Assembly (NCBI RefSeq): GCF_003752155.1
Contig: NZ_RJVG01000001.1
Location: forward strand, 372,001-436,000
Direction of reading: 5' to 3'
DNA from: Mobilisporobacter senegalensis
GTDB lineage: Bacteria; Bacillota; Clostridia; Lachnospirales; Lachnospiraceae
Length of the DNA: 64,000 nucleotides
A model generated the notes under the pieces. It was given only the letters and a program-made list of their open reading frames with translations, was not told the DNA's origin and searched no databases. Below, piece after piece: positions 34,512-44,352 of this stretch; the first letter of the stretch is position 1; the number at the start of each line of letters is the position of its first letter. The position numbers and the translations under genes were made by a program.

Positions 34512-34802
34512 TTATTGTTTAAATATACCGGACAATTCGGAATCAGTTTTTTCAAATGCATCTGCTGCACTTACTACCTGAGAACCAATGCCATTCACTA
34601 TTTCAGGAAACTTCTTTAATGTATCTTTCATTCCATTATAAGTTTCTAAAAAAGCATCCTGAGCAAGACCATCCCATTCACCGATAACCGTGTTAATTGT
34701 GGTTTCCAGAGTTGTCATCATTGTTGCAAGTTCCTCTCCCATTGTTACAATGGATTTTCCCTGAATACTTAGATCCTCTGGTGTTACTTTAATACTTGCC
34801 AT
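34512..34802 (-). CDS. WXG100 (ESAT-6-like) protein
   Basis: 96 residues, TAAGGAGG before the ATG. Paralogue of the 28681 product: MASIKVTPEDLSIQGKSIV, the WXG turn in EWDGLAQDAF, and DAFEKTDSELSGIF near the C-terminus. Predicted secreted partner of the PoNe effector encoded next. No copy of the 27-bp element precedes it; it may be read from the T7SS core unit upstream. Confidence 0.9.
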   Translation of the reverse strand: MASIKVTPEDLSIQGKSIVTMGEELATMMTTLETTINTVIGEWDGLAQDAFLETYNGMKDTLKKFPEIVNGIGSQVVSAADAFEKTDSELSGIFKQ

Positions 34803-34870
34803 ATAAATACCTCCTTAAATTATTTATGTATAATAACCCTTTGGGGATTATACCGAAGTAATTGTGTTTC

Positions 34871-35254
34871 TTAATATTTTGTTCTTAAAGACTTCGCTCC
34901 TACTTTTTCAGAAGGAATATCAGACAGTCTTGACAGGTTCTCTTCATATTTAATTGATTTCGCCTGCTCACTGACTGATTCGAACTGTTGGATCGCATAT
35001 GTGATCATTGTTGATAAATCTTCCATTAAATCTACATATCTTTCAATATCATTTGACCAGTTGTGGTCAATGATTTCGAAAAAAGAATTACCTGCATCCG
35101 ATTTCCAGCCTATATTTCGTAAATCATCTATCCTGGTAACTAAATTATCTTTCATTTCTTTTAATGTGGCTGCAGAATCATTAAAAGCTTTTGACGCCTG
35201 AGCAAAAACTTCCGTCTCATAGCAAAAACTATTATTTCCTTCATACGCTATCAT
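34871..35254 (-). CDS. WXG-like helical T7SS protein
   Basis: 127 residues. Two long helices separated by a turn containing IGWKSDAGNSFFE near 48-60, a WXG-like Trp turn, and a Lys/Arg-rich C-terminus. The ATG overlaps the stop of the TPR gene (ATGA), with GAGGGGAGG upstream. As the last gene of the T7SS core unit it may be a structural substrate rather than an effector partner. Confidence 0.7.
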   Translation of the reverse strand: MIAYEGNNSFCYETEVFAQASKAFNDSAATLKEMKDNLVTRIDDLRNIGWKSDAGNSFFEIIDHNWSNDIERYVDLMEDLSTMITYAIQQFESVSEQAKSIKYEENLSRLSDIPSEKVGAKSLRTKY

Positions 35255-36579
35255 ACCAATTCCTCCCCTCTTCTTTTCACTGCACCAGTATCTATACTTT
35301 TTGCAATATCCTTTTCTTTATTTGCCATTTCTATATCTTTCATAGCATGATAAATTTCGCTTTTTACCATATGAACTTCAGAAGAATCTAAAAGCATGCC
35401 AACATAGTCAGCTAGTTCCAGCGCCTTGACATAATCTTCAAGTTCTTTATGGCATAATGCCCGAAACAGATAAGCATCTACTAATGTTGGTTCCTTAATG
35501 GTTGCTGATCTATAGTATGAGATTGCTTCTTTGTAATACTTTTTTGCTTCTTCCTTTTTACCTGTTTTGTTCAAAGCATACGGTTTATAATAAAATGCAG
35601 CGCGTTCAAATGAATTATCTGTTTTCATTTCTGAAAGTCTTTCTGCACATTTTAATAAAAGCTCGTACTTCTCATTATGAGCATATATAAGCATTAACAA
35701 AAATAGTGCTTCTGCATTCTCTCCTCCATCTTTCACTAATTCTTCACTTTTTCTCAGATATTCTGTTGCCTTCTCAAATTCATTCTGCAGCATATAAACT
35801 TTTCCCTGTTCAATTAACAGTTCCAATTCTACTGCCTGATATCCCTCCATTTTTCTGGCTTCTGCAATCATCTCCAGTGCTTTATCATATTGTGAAGTAA
35901 GAGTATAGTACTTTATATTGTCTAAAACTAAAGCTGGATCTCCCGGAAACAATGATAATGCTTTATCTATGATATCTTTGGCCTCTTCAAACCTTTTTAA
36001 TGAGCACAATATAACAAATGAATAATGATACCCCTCATATACATCAGGCAGATATGATGTGGTTTCCTTTAATGTGGTTAGCGCTTCTTCATACATACCC
36101 AATGTCACTTGAAGTGATGCCTTATGAATCCGGTATTCAGGAACATTACCATCTAAATGAATCGCTTTAGAAAAATTCCTTAAAGACAAATCAGTATTTT
36201 TCGTCTCTTCATATATCAATCCCATACTATAAAAAAGTCTGGCAGCAACATACCCTAATGAAATAGCTTTATTATAATATTCTATTCCAGCATTGGTATC
36301 ACCTTTAAGTACCGAGAGATTACCTAAATGAAAAAAGATTCTTCCATCGTTTTTATTAATCATTAATGCTTTCTTATAATTAACTTCAGCTTCATCGTAT
36401 TTCTCGTTTTTTAAATACAGGTTTGCCCGGTTAATATAAGTTTCTATGTACATGGAATCAAGTGCATTTGCCTTATCGTAATATTCATATGCTTCCTCTG
36501 GTTTTCCGTTGTTTTGTAATACCAGTGCCTGCTCATTATATTCCTTTACCTGTAGTTTTAACTCTTCTAGCTTGTCCAT
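35251..36579 (-). CDS. TPR-repeat scaffold protein of the T7SS locus
   Basis: 442 residues built almost wholly of tetratricopeptide repeats from about residue 15 (for example AYEYYDKANALD, EAEVNYKKALMIN, AGIEYYNKAISLGY). No signal peptide. Such proteins bind partner peptides and often act as secretion chaperones. Located between the coiled-coil gene and the WXG-like gene, with AAAGGAG before the ATG. Role inferred. Confidence 0.8.
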   Translation of the reverse strand: MDKLEELKLQVKEYNEQALVLQNNGKPEEAYEYYDKANALDSMYIETYINRANLYLKNEKYDEAEVNYKKALMINKNDGRIFFHLGNLSVLKGDTNAGIEYYNKAISLGYVAARLFYSMGLIYEETKNTDLSLRNFSKAIHLDGNVPEYRIHKASLQVTLGMYEEALTTLKETTSYLPDVYEGYHYSFVILCSLKRFEEAKDIIDKALSLFPGDPALVLDNIKYYTLTSQYDKALEMIAEARKMEGYQAVELELLIEQGKVYMLQNEFEKATEYLRKSEELVKDGGENAEALFLLMLIYAHNEKYELLLKCAERLSEMKTDNSFERAAFYYKPYALNKTGKKEEAKKYYKEAISYYRSATIKEPTLVDAYLFRALCHKELEDYVKALELADYVGMLLDSSEVHMVKSEIYHAMKDIEMANKEKDIAKSIDTGAVKRRGEELV

Positions 36580-36612
36580 ATTTACTCCTTTACCAGATGA
36601 TGTTTTATCATT

Positions 36613-37068
36613 TTAATACCACGGGCTCCGGGTGGAAGCTGCCCTTGCCTCTTCCCTTCTTCTTGCTTCTTCCCGTTCACGCCTCTGCTCTTCTTCAATT
36701 GCAGCTTGTCGAAGTCTTTCCAATTCCCTGATTCTATTTTCGCAATCTCTTATCTTAGTATCCAAATCATTTATTTCTGAAGATAGGGCACTATAGGTAC
36801 CAGAAAGTTTTTTATCTCTCTCATAGTTTTTTTCTTTTGCCTCTTCAATATCTTCAATATGATTCGTTACCGTCACATCGTGTCTGATGGCTGAAGTGCC
36901 TTCTGATTTTACTTCTGTAATCTTATTATTTGCCCTAAGCAATTCATAGTTACTTTTGTTTTGTATCCATTCCTTAACACCATTCAACTCTTTTCTTTGC
37001 TTTTTATATTTCTCTAATTTAGATTTCTCCTCAGAGATTAACCTGCTATAATATGATGAACTATACAT
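36613..37068 (-). CDS. Coiled-coil T7SS-associated protein
   Basis: 151 residues. N-terminal YYSRLISEEKSKLEKYKKQR and a long C-terminal Glu/Arg coiled coil (IRELERLRQAAIEEEQRR), ending SPWY. The layout resembles the small coiled-coil proteins (DUF5082/YwqH-type) found with WXG genes. AAAGGAGG before the ATG. The Arg/Glu tail is echoed by the 52093-52491 product. Probable substrate or accessory protein. Confidence 0.55.
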   Translation of the reverse strand: MYSSSYYSRLISEEKSKLEKYKKQRKELNGVKEWIQNKSNYELLRANNKITEVKSEGTSAIRHDVTVTNHIEDIEEAKEKNYERDKKLSGTYSALSSEINDLDTKIRDCENRIRELERLRQAAIEEEQRREREEARRREEARAASTRSPWY

Positions 37069-37094
37069 AATAACACCTCCTTTACATGAACAAA

Positions 37095-37412
37095 TTATGA
37101 TTGCTGGGATCCCATGGCAATCTTTTGTCTGATATCATCATCTGTTTCATCATAAGATGTCTGTGCTGCTACCATCATGTTGTATATCTCATCTAAAGAA
37201 TCTTTGATATCAGATATCTTACTGAATAGTAAATTATACTGACGTTCAAATTCATTTCGGGATTTGCCTACCCACACGTCATATAAAAGGTTGACATTAT
37301 CCTCAATATCTTTCTTTATGTCCTCTAAGGATTTTAATGTTTTTAGAAAATCTTTGTTTGCATCTTCCAGGTATTTTGTTTCTAATTCCATCCTTATACT
37401 GCTCTCTGACAT
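37095..37412 (-). CDS. WXG100-family protein adjacent to EssC
   Basis: 105 residues. Helical hairpin with the WXG turn in LLYDVWVGKSRNEFE (Trp-Val-Gly) near 46 and a C-terminal helix with YDETDDDIRQKI. TAGGAGG before the ATG. Its place beside essC is that of EsxA in other T7SS loci, so it is the best candidate for the core secreted WXG protein. Confidence 0.85.
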   Translation of the reverse strand: MSESSIRMELETKYLEDANKDFLKTLKSLEDIKKDIEDNVNLLYDVWVGKSRNEFERQYNLLFSKISDIKDSLDEIYNMMVAAQTSYDETDDDIRQKIAMGSQQS

Positions 37413-37423
37413 ATATTTTCCTC

Positions 37424-40400
37424 CTATTCATTGAGAATTGTTTTTATCTTAGTAATCTCTGTTCCCATACACAGGTATCCATCACCTGTGTCAATATTTT
37501 TAGTAAATTCTTTTTGCAATTTCAAAGAAAGTTCAAAGAATTTAAAGTTAATTGCATCATCAAATACAATCGCTTTTTTATTCTCTTTCAACATCTTATG
37601 TAATTCTCCGGCATTAAAGGTTACCTGGGCATTCTCAATATTGGAGAATATAATGCAGATTTTCATATTCTTGAGGTCTTTAAAACATGTATTTATGAAT
37701 TCCATTAATTTTTTATCTGAATTAATACTTTTTACTAGCATTGCATTTTCTATAATTATTAGCTGAAGTGGTAATTCTTTTAGAATATCTTCAATTGACT
37801 TATTCTCAGGACGGTTTAAAGCCAGTTCTTTTCGCCTTCTTAATTCTTCCATAATATTCTCAAAGATTATTTCTGCATTGCTATGATCGATATTATACTC
37901 CTTAACAATATTGTAATCTTTTACACTATCGAATTCCCTCTCTCCACTATCGAAGAGATAAACTTCCGTATAGTGCTTAAAGATGTCTTTCTCTATGGCT
38001 GTTAGGATCTGTTTCACAAAATTCGTCCTTCCGCTTTGTTCTCTTCCCATCACTGCAAATACTCCAAGAGTTAAGAGATTGATAGTACTGTAAGATACCG
38101 TATTATATTCAATACCAATCGGTATAGTGTAAGGTGCTTCATACAGATCCGGTCTTTGAGCTTTTAATTCTGACCTTGTTATAATGCCTGGAACCATAGG
38201 AATTGGTATTGCTTTACTATTTGGATAAAGACCATTCTTTAATTCAATAAATTCCTTCATCCTTGCTACCCGGAGGTATTCTTTTGTTTCATTTACAGGC
38301 AGTGCGGTCTGGAACTCTACAATACGCTTATCTATTAAGCATAGACCTCTTCCCGGCACTTCTTTAGGCTCCATGCGGCAACGACTGAACAGATTGGAAT
38401 ATTCCCCTTTTTCATTGCAATATAGAGCAATTTTAGTTCCAAAGTTAGGTATCACTTTATATCCAATCGTTGAAGTCAAGGTAGAAGTAACAACTAAATT
38501 AATGCCCACACTTTGTCCTTCTCTTGAAAGACTAAGAAATGTATCATCCAGAAAGCCATAAAATTCTTTAAATACTGCAATATTATCAATAAATACCAGG
38601 ATTTGTGGCAAATCCTTATATCCTGCTTCTATATAAGCCTTATAGGTTCCGAGGCCTTTTTGCACAAATCTTTCCTTTCTTTTTTCGATTGTATTCTTCA
38701 ACAGCTTAAATAGATTTATTACTTTTTCATCTTCAGATACTAAAGCAACTCCACCTACATAATTCGATTCCTCAAAAACTTTTAATGCCATATTTCCACA
38801 GTCTACTATATACATACTTACTTGTTCAGGGGTGTATTGATCCATTAATGCATAAATAATAGTTTGTAATAGCGTTGTTTTTCCAGTTTGAGTAGAACCA
38901 ACGATATAAGTATTGTTTTCTGAGAAATTCAGTGACACCTCTTCTTGTAACTGTAATTCAGGATCATCAAAGATACCAACTGAGATGCTGATACCATCCT
39001 GAATATTCTCTTGATTTTTTTGTTTAATATTAGAAAGATATATGATATCTTCAAGGGGTGGAAGGCAAATTCCCGGTAATCGATTAATTTCATTGTCATC
39101 ACAATAGTTACTGATATAATCCACCATTGTCTCTAATTGATTCCTGGATTTTTTCTCTTCCCTTGAAGTCTTATTTGTGTATACTAACGATTTTTTACCC
39201 CAAAGGTTCTTCTGGTATATTTCATATACTTCGTTTATTTGCCCATCAAATTCAAATACTTTTGCTCCACTATATGCAGATTGGAATAACTCAAATATCT
39301 CATTATTTCCAACTTGAAAATAGGCTCTTCCTGCTTCCACAATCTCAGCTGCTAACGGAGTTTTTATAACTTCCATACTGTCTTCTCTTGTCTGAACCTT
39401 CAGACATAATTTAAACTTTGAATTACTCCAAACCTGGTTATCTACTACCCCGGCAGGCTTCTGGGTTGCTAATATCAGATGGATTCCTAAAGTTCTGCCT
39501 ATACGTGCTGCACTAATAATTTCTTTCATGAATTCAGGATATTCACTCTTTAATTCAGCAAACTCATCCACTACCATAATTAAATGGGGCATCGGACAGG
39601 AAGCTTTCCCTTCCTTAACTAATTTTATGTAATCATTAATATGATTTACATTATGTGCCGCAAACGCCTCTTGTCTCCTCACTAACTCGGATTTAATGGA
39701 AAGCAAAGATCTGTTTATTTCCCGTCCGTCAATATTCGTGATGGTTCCTATCAAATGAGGAAGATCCTTAAATTGATTTGCCATTCCACCGCCTTTAAAA
39801 TCAATAATTACAAAACCAACATCATGTGGGTGGAACCAACTTGCCAGTGATAAAATATAAGTTTGGATAATCTCACTTTTACCGGAACCTGTTGTTCCTG
39901 CAACTAAACCATGGGGTCCATGAGCAGATGCTTTATCACTAATATCAAGATACACCAATTCTCCTTTTTTCTTTACTCCTAATGGAACTGACATACTTTT
40001 ATAGACCTCTGATTTGCTCCATCTTTCCTTAATGTCTAAATCATTTATGGATATTAAATTCAGCATTTCAAACAGTGATATATTTTTAGTTAATTCACTT
40101 TCCAGGTTAACTTCATCTATATATACACTGCTTAATTTAATTGCTAAATTTCTTGCAACCTGGTCCATGACCCTTGGATATACAAAATTGAGATATTCTT
40201 CCCCATTATTGCTTAGAGTTAATATTCCCTTGTTTTCAGCCACATCCAACTCAATTATCTCTGTACAGCCTTTTGGAAGAAACTCTCTATATTCTTCAAA
40301 AAATAAAAATGTGAACCCTAGTTCTTTTGCATCTTGTATATATTTGGTTACCGGATGTCTGGCAATCATACTTGAATCAAAAACAAATATAACGAAATGA

Positions 40401-42007
40401 GTATCAAATACTATCTCTTTTTCTTTTAACATTGCTTGTCTTTTCACCAGTTCCGAATATAGAAATTCCAGATTTATATTGCAGCTTTCTTCATCATACA
40501 TGAAATTTTTAATATCTAAATCTTCATTATCCACATTTTGCAGCCAATGTATCCATTCAAATTTATTCAAGTCATGTTCTGAGAACATATAATATAATTT
40601 GACTTCTTTAAAATAATGGCGGATTACAATATCTAATGTTATATTTTTCAACAGTTCATATAACCTGTCTTTATCCCCAACTACTCCAATCGCATTTGAT
40701 TTACCCAATTCGGATATAATTGGAGCATCCTCTATAAATTTGTACTTTTCTTCCAGCTGCTCCGGGATGTCCACTAATTCATCCTCGGTATTCTTGAATT
40801 TTTGTTTCGTATATTTTGTTTCACAATGTGCAGTAATTTTACCTGATCCTATCCGTACAGAAAGATAATCTTTGTCATTTTTATCTTTTTCAAAAAGCTG
40901 GCGATCAAAGTCCTCCACTTTTCCTATATTATCTTCCATGGAAGTATATATCTTCTCTAAGATATTTTTTTCTTTATTTCTTAATAGAAGGATATTATCT
41001 TCTGTTTCTTTAATATATTCTAAATACTTCTCTTCACGCTTTTTAACATCTTTCCTGTATTGCCTTCCATCATCTAAATATGTAACAACAGACATTATGA
41101 TACCAATACTCATGGAGCAGACACTATAAATGATAAAACTGCCTCCTCCTCCCATAAACCCTCTGACCACAATTACCAATGCAAGCATGGCAAGAGCTGG
41201 AATTAATGTTAATATAATATTCTTTTTAGGTTTTGTAGGTTTATTCTCTGGTGGATATACTTCTATTCCTTCTTCCGGAATCTCGAAGTTCACCCTGGTA
41301 TTTCTATTAAAATAAGGATATTTGAGGGCACTCTTCTGATCTGTTATATCATCAAAGTCCAGATTATTAACTATAACTTTGTCACTTCTGGATGTATAAA
41401 GTTTGTTCTCTTTGATGTAGAAATAATAACCATCTAACATAAAGAAATCATAATCTGAGACATTAGACTTATTTCTTCTATATCCATTCACATATACACC
41501 GTAGGTTGTCTTGACCTCAGTAATCGTATACCCTTTTTCGACTCGTGACAGAATAATCTGGTCCGTTCCCGTACTCTTATCATTTAAAAAAATATCACAG
41601 GTCTTAATACCACCGATACTTACTTGTGCCTTACTGGAAATATCAATGACTCTTTCATAATTTTGCTTTATCTGATCAAAATTCACGATAAAACTTATCT
41701 GAAATATTTCTTTATTAAATGTTTGATATTTCACTTGTAATACGTCCCCATAATTCAGGGTATGGGAATTCTCTTTCATAAATCCATCCTGAGTCATATA
41801 CACTGTATCGTTACATGAAAGATTCCAACTGCCATTCATTCTTTTTAAATACAGGCTGAACTCATCAAAAAACATATCTCTATTGAATCGGACCTGACAC
41901 TCTTTATTTGTCCCGATCATAATAATATCTTCTGTTTTATCAGATAGTTCAATCTCTCGATATATTTTATTTCCATAAATTATTATCTTAAAATTATTCT
42001 TTAACAT
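37424..42007 (-). CDS. essC: EssC-type T7SS FtsK/SpoIIIE ATPase
   Basis: 1527 residues, from the third codon of the maximal frame because AGGGAG is eight bases before it. Order: two N-terminal FHA-like domains (about 25-95 and 120-205), two membrane spans (about 265-318), then three FtsK-like ATPase domains. P-loops: AGTTGSGKSE near 704, GSTQTGKTT near 1040, and GREQSGRTN near 1325. The third has Arg for Lys and is probably non-hydrolytic. Walker B of domain 1 is MVVDEFAEL. This is the motor and substrate receptor of T7SSb. YukD-like and WXG genes flank it. Confidence 0.95.
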   Translation of the reverse strand: MLKNNFKIIIYGNKIYREIELSDKTEDIIMIGTNKECQVRFNRDMFFDEFSLYLKRMNGSWNLSCNDTVYMTQDGFMKENSHTLNYGDVLQVKYQTFNKEIFQISFIVNFDQIKQNYERVIDISSKAQVSIGGIKTCDIFLNDKSTGTDQIILSRVEKGYTITEVKTTYGVYVNGYRRNKSNVSDYDFFMLDGYYFYIKENKLYTSRSDKVIVNNLDFDDITDQKSALKYPYFNRNTRVNFEIPEEGIEVYPPENKPTKPKKNIILTLIPALAMLALVIVVRGFMGGGGSFIIYSVCSMSIGIIMSVVTYLDDGRQYRKDVKKREEKYLEYIKETEDNILLLRNKEKNILEKIYTSMEDNIGKVEDFDRQLFEKDKNDKDYLSVRIGSGKITAHCETKYTKQKFKNTEDELVDIPEQLEEKYKFIEDAPIISELGKSNAIGVVGDKDRLYELLKNITLDIVIRHYFKEVKLYYMFSEHDLNKFEWIHWLQNVDNEDLDIKNFMYDEESCNINLEFLYSELVKRQAMLKEKEIVFDTHFVIFVFDSSMIARHPVTKYIQDAKELGFTFLFFEEYREFLPKGCTEIIELDVAENKGILTLSNNGEEYLNFVYPRVMDQVARNLAIKLSSVYIDEVNLESELTKNISLFEMLNLISINDLDIKERWSKSEVYKSMSVPLGVKKKGELVYLDISDKASAHGPHGLVAGTTGSGKSEIIQTYILSLASWFHPHDVGFVIIDFKGGGMANQFKDLPHLIGTITNIDGREINRSLLSIKSELVRRQEAFAAHNVNHINDYIKLVKEGKASCPMPHLIMVVDEFAELKSEYPEFMKEIISAARIGRTLGIHLILATQKPAGVVDNQVWSNSKFKLCLKVQTREDSMEVIKTPLAAEIVEAGRAYFQVGNNEIFELFQSAYSGAKVFEFDGQINEVYEIYQKNLWGKKSLVYTNKTSREEKKSRNQLETMVDYISNYCDDNEINRLPGICLPPLEDIIYLSNIKQKNQENIQDGISISVGIFDDPELQLQEEVSLNFSENNTYIVGSTQTGKTTLLQTIIYALMDQYTPEQVSMYIVDCGNMALKVFEESNYVGGVALVSEDEKVINLFKLLKNTIEKRKERFVQKGLGTYKAYIEAGYKDLPQILVFIDNIAVFKEFYGFLDDTFLSLSREGQSVGINLVVTSTLTSTIGYKVIPNFGTKIALYCNEKGEYSNLFSRCRMEPKEVPGRGLCLIDKRIVEFQTALPVNETKEYLRVARMKEFIELKNGLYPNSKAIPIPMVPGIITRSELKAQRPDLYEAPYTIPIGIEYNTVSYSTINLLTLGVFAVMGREQSGRTNFVKQILTAIEKDIFKHYTEVYLFDSGEREFDSVKDYNIVKEYNIDHSNAEIIFENIMEELRRRKELALNRPENKSIEDILKELPLQLIIIENAMLVKSINSDKKLMEFINTCFKDLKNMKICIIFSNIENAQVTFNAGELHKMLKENKKAIVFDDAINFKFFELSLKLQKEFTKNIDTGDGYLCMGTEITKIKTILNE

Positions 42008-42019
42008 TATCATCGCTCC

Positions 42020-42274
42020 CTAATTCGTAAAATGAATCACTGACCCATTCCTAAGGCCATATTCTCCAATTGTTTTATTCCCCTTTAATAATACGATTGG
42101 GTTTTCTACCTTAAGGTAGCAATTGGTAATGTCATCCGTATCTATACCAAGGGCATAAGCCTGATTTAATGCGAGAACTAAATCATTGGCAGTAATAGAT
42201 ATCGGTACCTCAATATAATATTGTTTCTTCTGTTTATGCACTATCAGCATAATTTCTATTCGTTCTTTTACCAT
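42020..42274 (-). CDS. YukD/EsaB-like ubiquitin-fold protein
   Basis: 84 residues with a ubiquitin-like beta-grasp pattern: YYIEVPISITANDLVLALNQ, then LLKGNKTIGEYGLRNGSVIH. YukD/EsaB is a conserved cytosolic T7SSb component. AAGGGGAA precedes the ATG; it ends 12 bases before essC. Length and position match the family. Confidence 0.85.
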   Translation of the reverse strand: MVKERIEIMLIVHKQKKQYYIEVPISITANDLVLALNQAYALGIDTDDITNCYLKVENPIVLLKGNKTIGEYGLRNGSVIHFTN

Positions 42275-42285
42275 TATGATTCCCC

Positions 42286-43332
42286 TTATAATAGTTTAAT
42301 AATATTGTTATAATTCACATTATCTCCTAGCATGGAAATCGTTACATTATTAGAATCCTCCCATTTTTGAATATATTCGCTTACTGTGAATTTCTTATTA
42401 GGATCCATATTAACAGCCTTTGCACTGGGTTGTGAATTCCATACATTAGATACAAAAATGAAACGATTAAATCCCCCATAATCAATATTTTCAAGGAAAC
42501 TGGCTATTTTACACTTTGAATAACTATCTTCTCCTGTAATGAGAATTATCTTATTACAACGCCCCATTAGTTTCGTTTTTTGGGCATTAAATTCCGTTGA
42601 AGTATCCAATATAATATAGTCGTAAAGTTTAATATCCTTTAATTTTTCAATTAATTCCTGGTATTGTTCTAACTGAATGTTTAAAGAAGATATGGATTGC
42701 CTTACTGGTAAAACATAATCAAAGAATTCATTTTCAATTACTTCACTTAAAAATGAAATAATATCTGCGTCTTTCGTAAAAAAGTTATGTAGCTTGTCAT
42801 TGCTTAGAAAATGAAAATCCTGCAGATAAATAAAGAAGCTCTGTATTGTTTCTGTATTTATGTATAGTACCTTCTTATGAGTCTTACTCAATGCACTGGA
42901 TATTCCCAGGGATAATGCTGTTTTACCACTTCCTCCAATGGGAGAATATACCATGATTACCTTTGTTTCCTTATCTTTCACTAAATTTAGTTTATCAATA
43001 GGGGAATTTGTAATGATCTGATTAAAGACCTCTACATCGCTTGAATATTTATATATTCTATTGCTGCATTCTTCTGTATTTTGATCTTCTCTATCATCGG
43101 TAAGCAAAAATATCTTGCCTATATTGTGCCTGTCATAGGAATGATCATATAATTTTTCATCTATTACCATGATATCTATATCTTGTGGCTTACTAAAAAA
43201 TTGTTCCAGATAATTAATATCTGTGATCACTATATATTTGGCCTGATCTCCAAAACTATGAATAAATTTAAGTTCTATGGGAGTCAAATAAGACTCATCT
43301 GTATCTATTAAAGCAATTGTAATATTACTCAT
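42286..43332 (-). CDS. CpaE/ParA-like ATPase with receiver-like N-domain
   Basis: 348 residues. The N-terminal ~115 residues look like a pseudo-receiver (ITIALIDTDESYL, DIDIMVIDEKLYD). Then comes an intact deviant Walker A, SPIGGSGKTALS near 128, followed by a SIMIBI fold (KVLYINTET, YDYIILDTS, IILITGEDSYSK). This arrangement is that of CpaE, normally a Tad positioning protein, yet it lies in the T7SS core unit. Unlike the two altered relatives in the window, its P-loop is complete. Confidence 0.8.
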   Translation of the reverse strand: MSNITIALIDTDESYLTPIELKFIHSFGDQAKYIVITDINYLEQFFSKPQDIDIMVIDEKLYDHSYDRHNIGKIFLLTDDREDQNTEECSNRIYKYSSDVEVFNQIITNSPIDKLNLVKDKETKVIMVYSPIGGSGKTALSLGISSALSKTHKKVLYINTETIQSFFIYLQDFHFLSNDKLHNFFTKDADIISFLSEVIENEFFDYVLPVRQSISSLNIQLEQYQELIEKLKDIKLYDYIILDTSTEFNAQKTKLMGRCNKIILITGEDSYSKCKIASFLENIDYGGFNRFIFVSNVWNSQPSAKAVNMDPNKKFTVSEYIQKWEDSNNVTISMLGDNVNYNNIIKLL

Positions 43333-43348
43333 CTTATTTCCTCCATCC

Positions 43349-44203
43349 TTATATACGTTTTAACACATAGGTGCAATTGGCAAGACGAATTTCATCTCCC
43401 ACTTCAATTGGGAATAATTTTTGCTCTTTAATACGTACCCCGTTAATATATGTACCATTTGCGCTCCCCAGGTCCATTACATGATATCTGTCGTTTGTAT
43501 ATACAATCTTGCAATGTTTCCTGCTGATAGCTGGATTGAAAGAAATTACCACATCCACTAAAGCTCTGTTTTTACCAATCACAATTTCACTTTTATCGAT
43601 TATTATATCCTGAGCCTTCTTTCCCACTCTTACCAGTTTCGCCTCTGCTTCAATTGCTCTTATTCCATCCCCCTCGAATACATCAAGACGGTTACTAAGT
43701 TCGATACTAAACTTAGCTAATTTGTTATCATCTAAATTCTCATGTCCCTCTGATGCTTCTTTTACCATATTCATAACATTTTCATTAAATATGCGGAAAC
43801 TGTCCTGACCTGGTTCTATATTCACTGGAAAATATATCAGAGCTGCTCTATTTTCTTTATCAACAAAAATATAATCAGGAGAACAGCCTATTTTATCAAT
43901 TTGAATAAATCCATTGTTTGTGATCTGTCTCACTTTATTTAAATAGTCTAATATTATGGCGATATATTTATCTGAATCTAAGGAAGGTAAAAGCACTTTT
44001 AAAGGTTTATATGAATATAAATCATAAAACAGTTTGTTTTTTCCATTCATATTTACCAGGCAGCATGGGACAATCCCCTTTGTCTGCTGGTTGCCTAATA
44101 CTTTATAGCCTGTGTGGGAGAATAAATCTTCTTTTTCAAATAAGAAGCTTAAATACTGAGGCCCTCTTTTTTCTATTATCTGATCCATCTGAAAATTATT
44201 CAT
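43349..44203 (-). CDS. FHA-domain protein (DUF6382-like N-domain)
   Basis: 284 residues from the ATG at 44203 (GAGAGGG upstream). The N-terminal ~170 residues resemble the DUF6382 region (FYDLYSYKPLKVLL, ALIYFPVNIEPGQDSF). A canonical FHA domain occupies about 195-284: VIGKNRALVDVV, NPAISRKHCKIV, MDLGSANGTYING. FHA domains bind phosphothreonine, and a Ser/Thr kinase gene lies directly upstream, so it is the likely reader. First gene after site 6. Confidence 0.85.
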   Translation of the reverse strand: MNNFQMDQIIEKRGPQYLSFLFEKEDLFSHTGYKVLGNQQTKGIVPCCLVNMNGKNKLFYDLYSYKPLKVLLPSLDSDKYIAIILDYLNKVRQITNNGFIQIDKIGCSPDYIFVDKENRAALIYFPVNIEPGQDSFRIFNENVMNMVKEASEGHENLDDNKLAKFSIELSNRLDVFEGDGIRAIEAEAKLVRVGKKAQDIIIDKSEIVIGKNRALVDVVISFNPAISRKHCKIVYTNDRYHVMDLGSANGTYINGVRIKEQKLFPIEVGDEIRLANCTYVLKRI

Positions 44204-44283
44204 TCTTATGTACCCTCTCTCCATAAAACTTTAACATTTTATATATGAAATTTTATATTCTCAATTTTCTTACAAATTTAGTG

Positions 44284-44310
44284 TGCACCTAATTACAATA
44301 ATATTGTCAA
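44284..44310 (-). promoter_or_regulatory. 27-bp regulon element, site 6 (FHA-EssC unit)
   Basis: Leftward TTGACA, 10 nt, AATTAGGTGCA; 80 nt from the FHA gene start. A TTACA block 14 nt to the left (+ strand) is shared with sites 3, 5 and 8. Confidence 0.8.
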
Positions 44311-44352
44311 GAGATTTTTCAATATTTTTCCTGCTTGTACTTATTAAAATAT

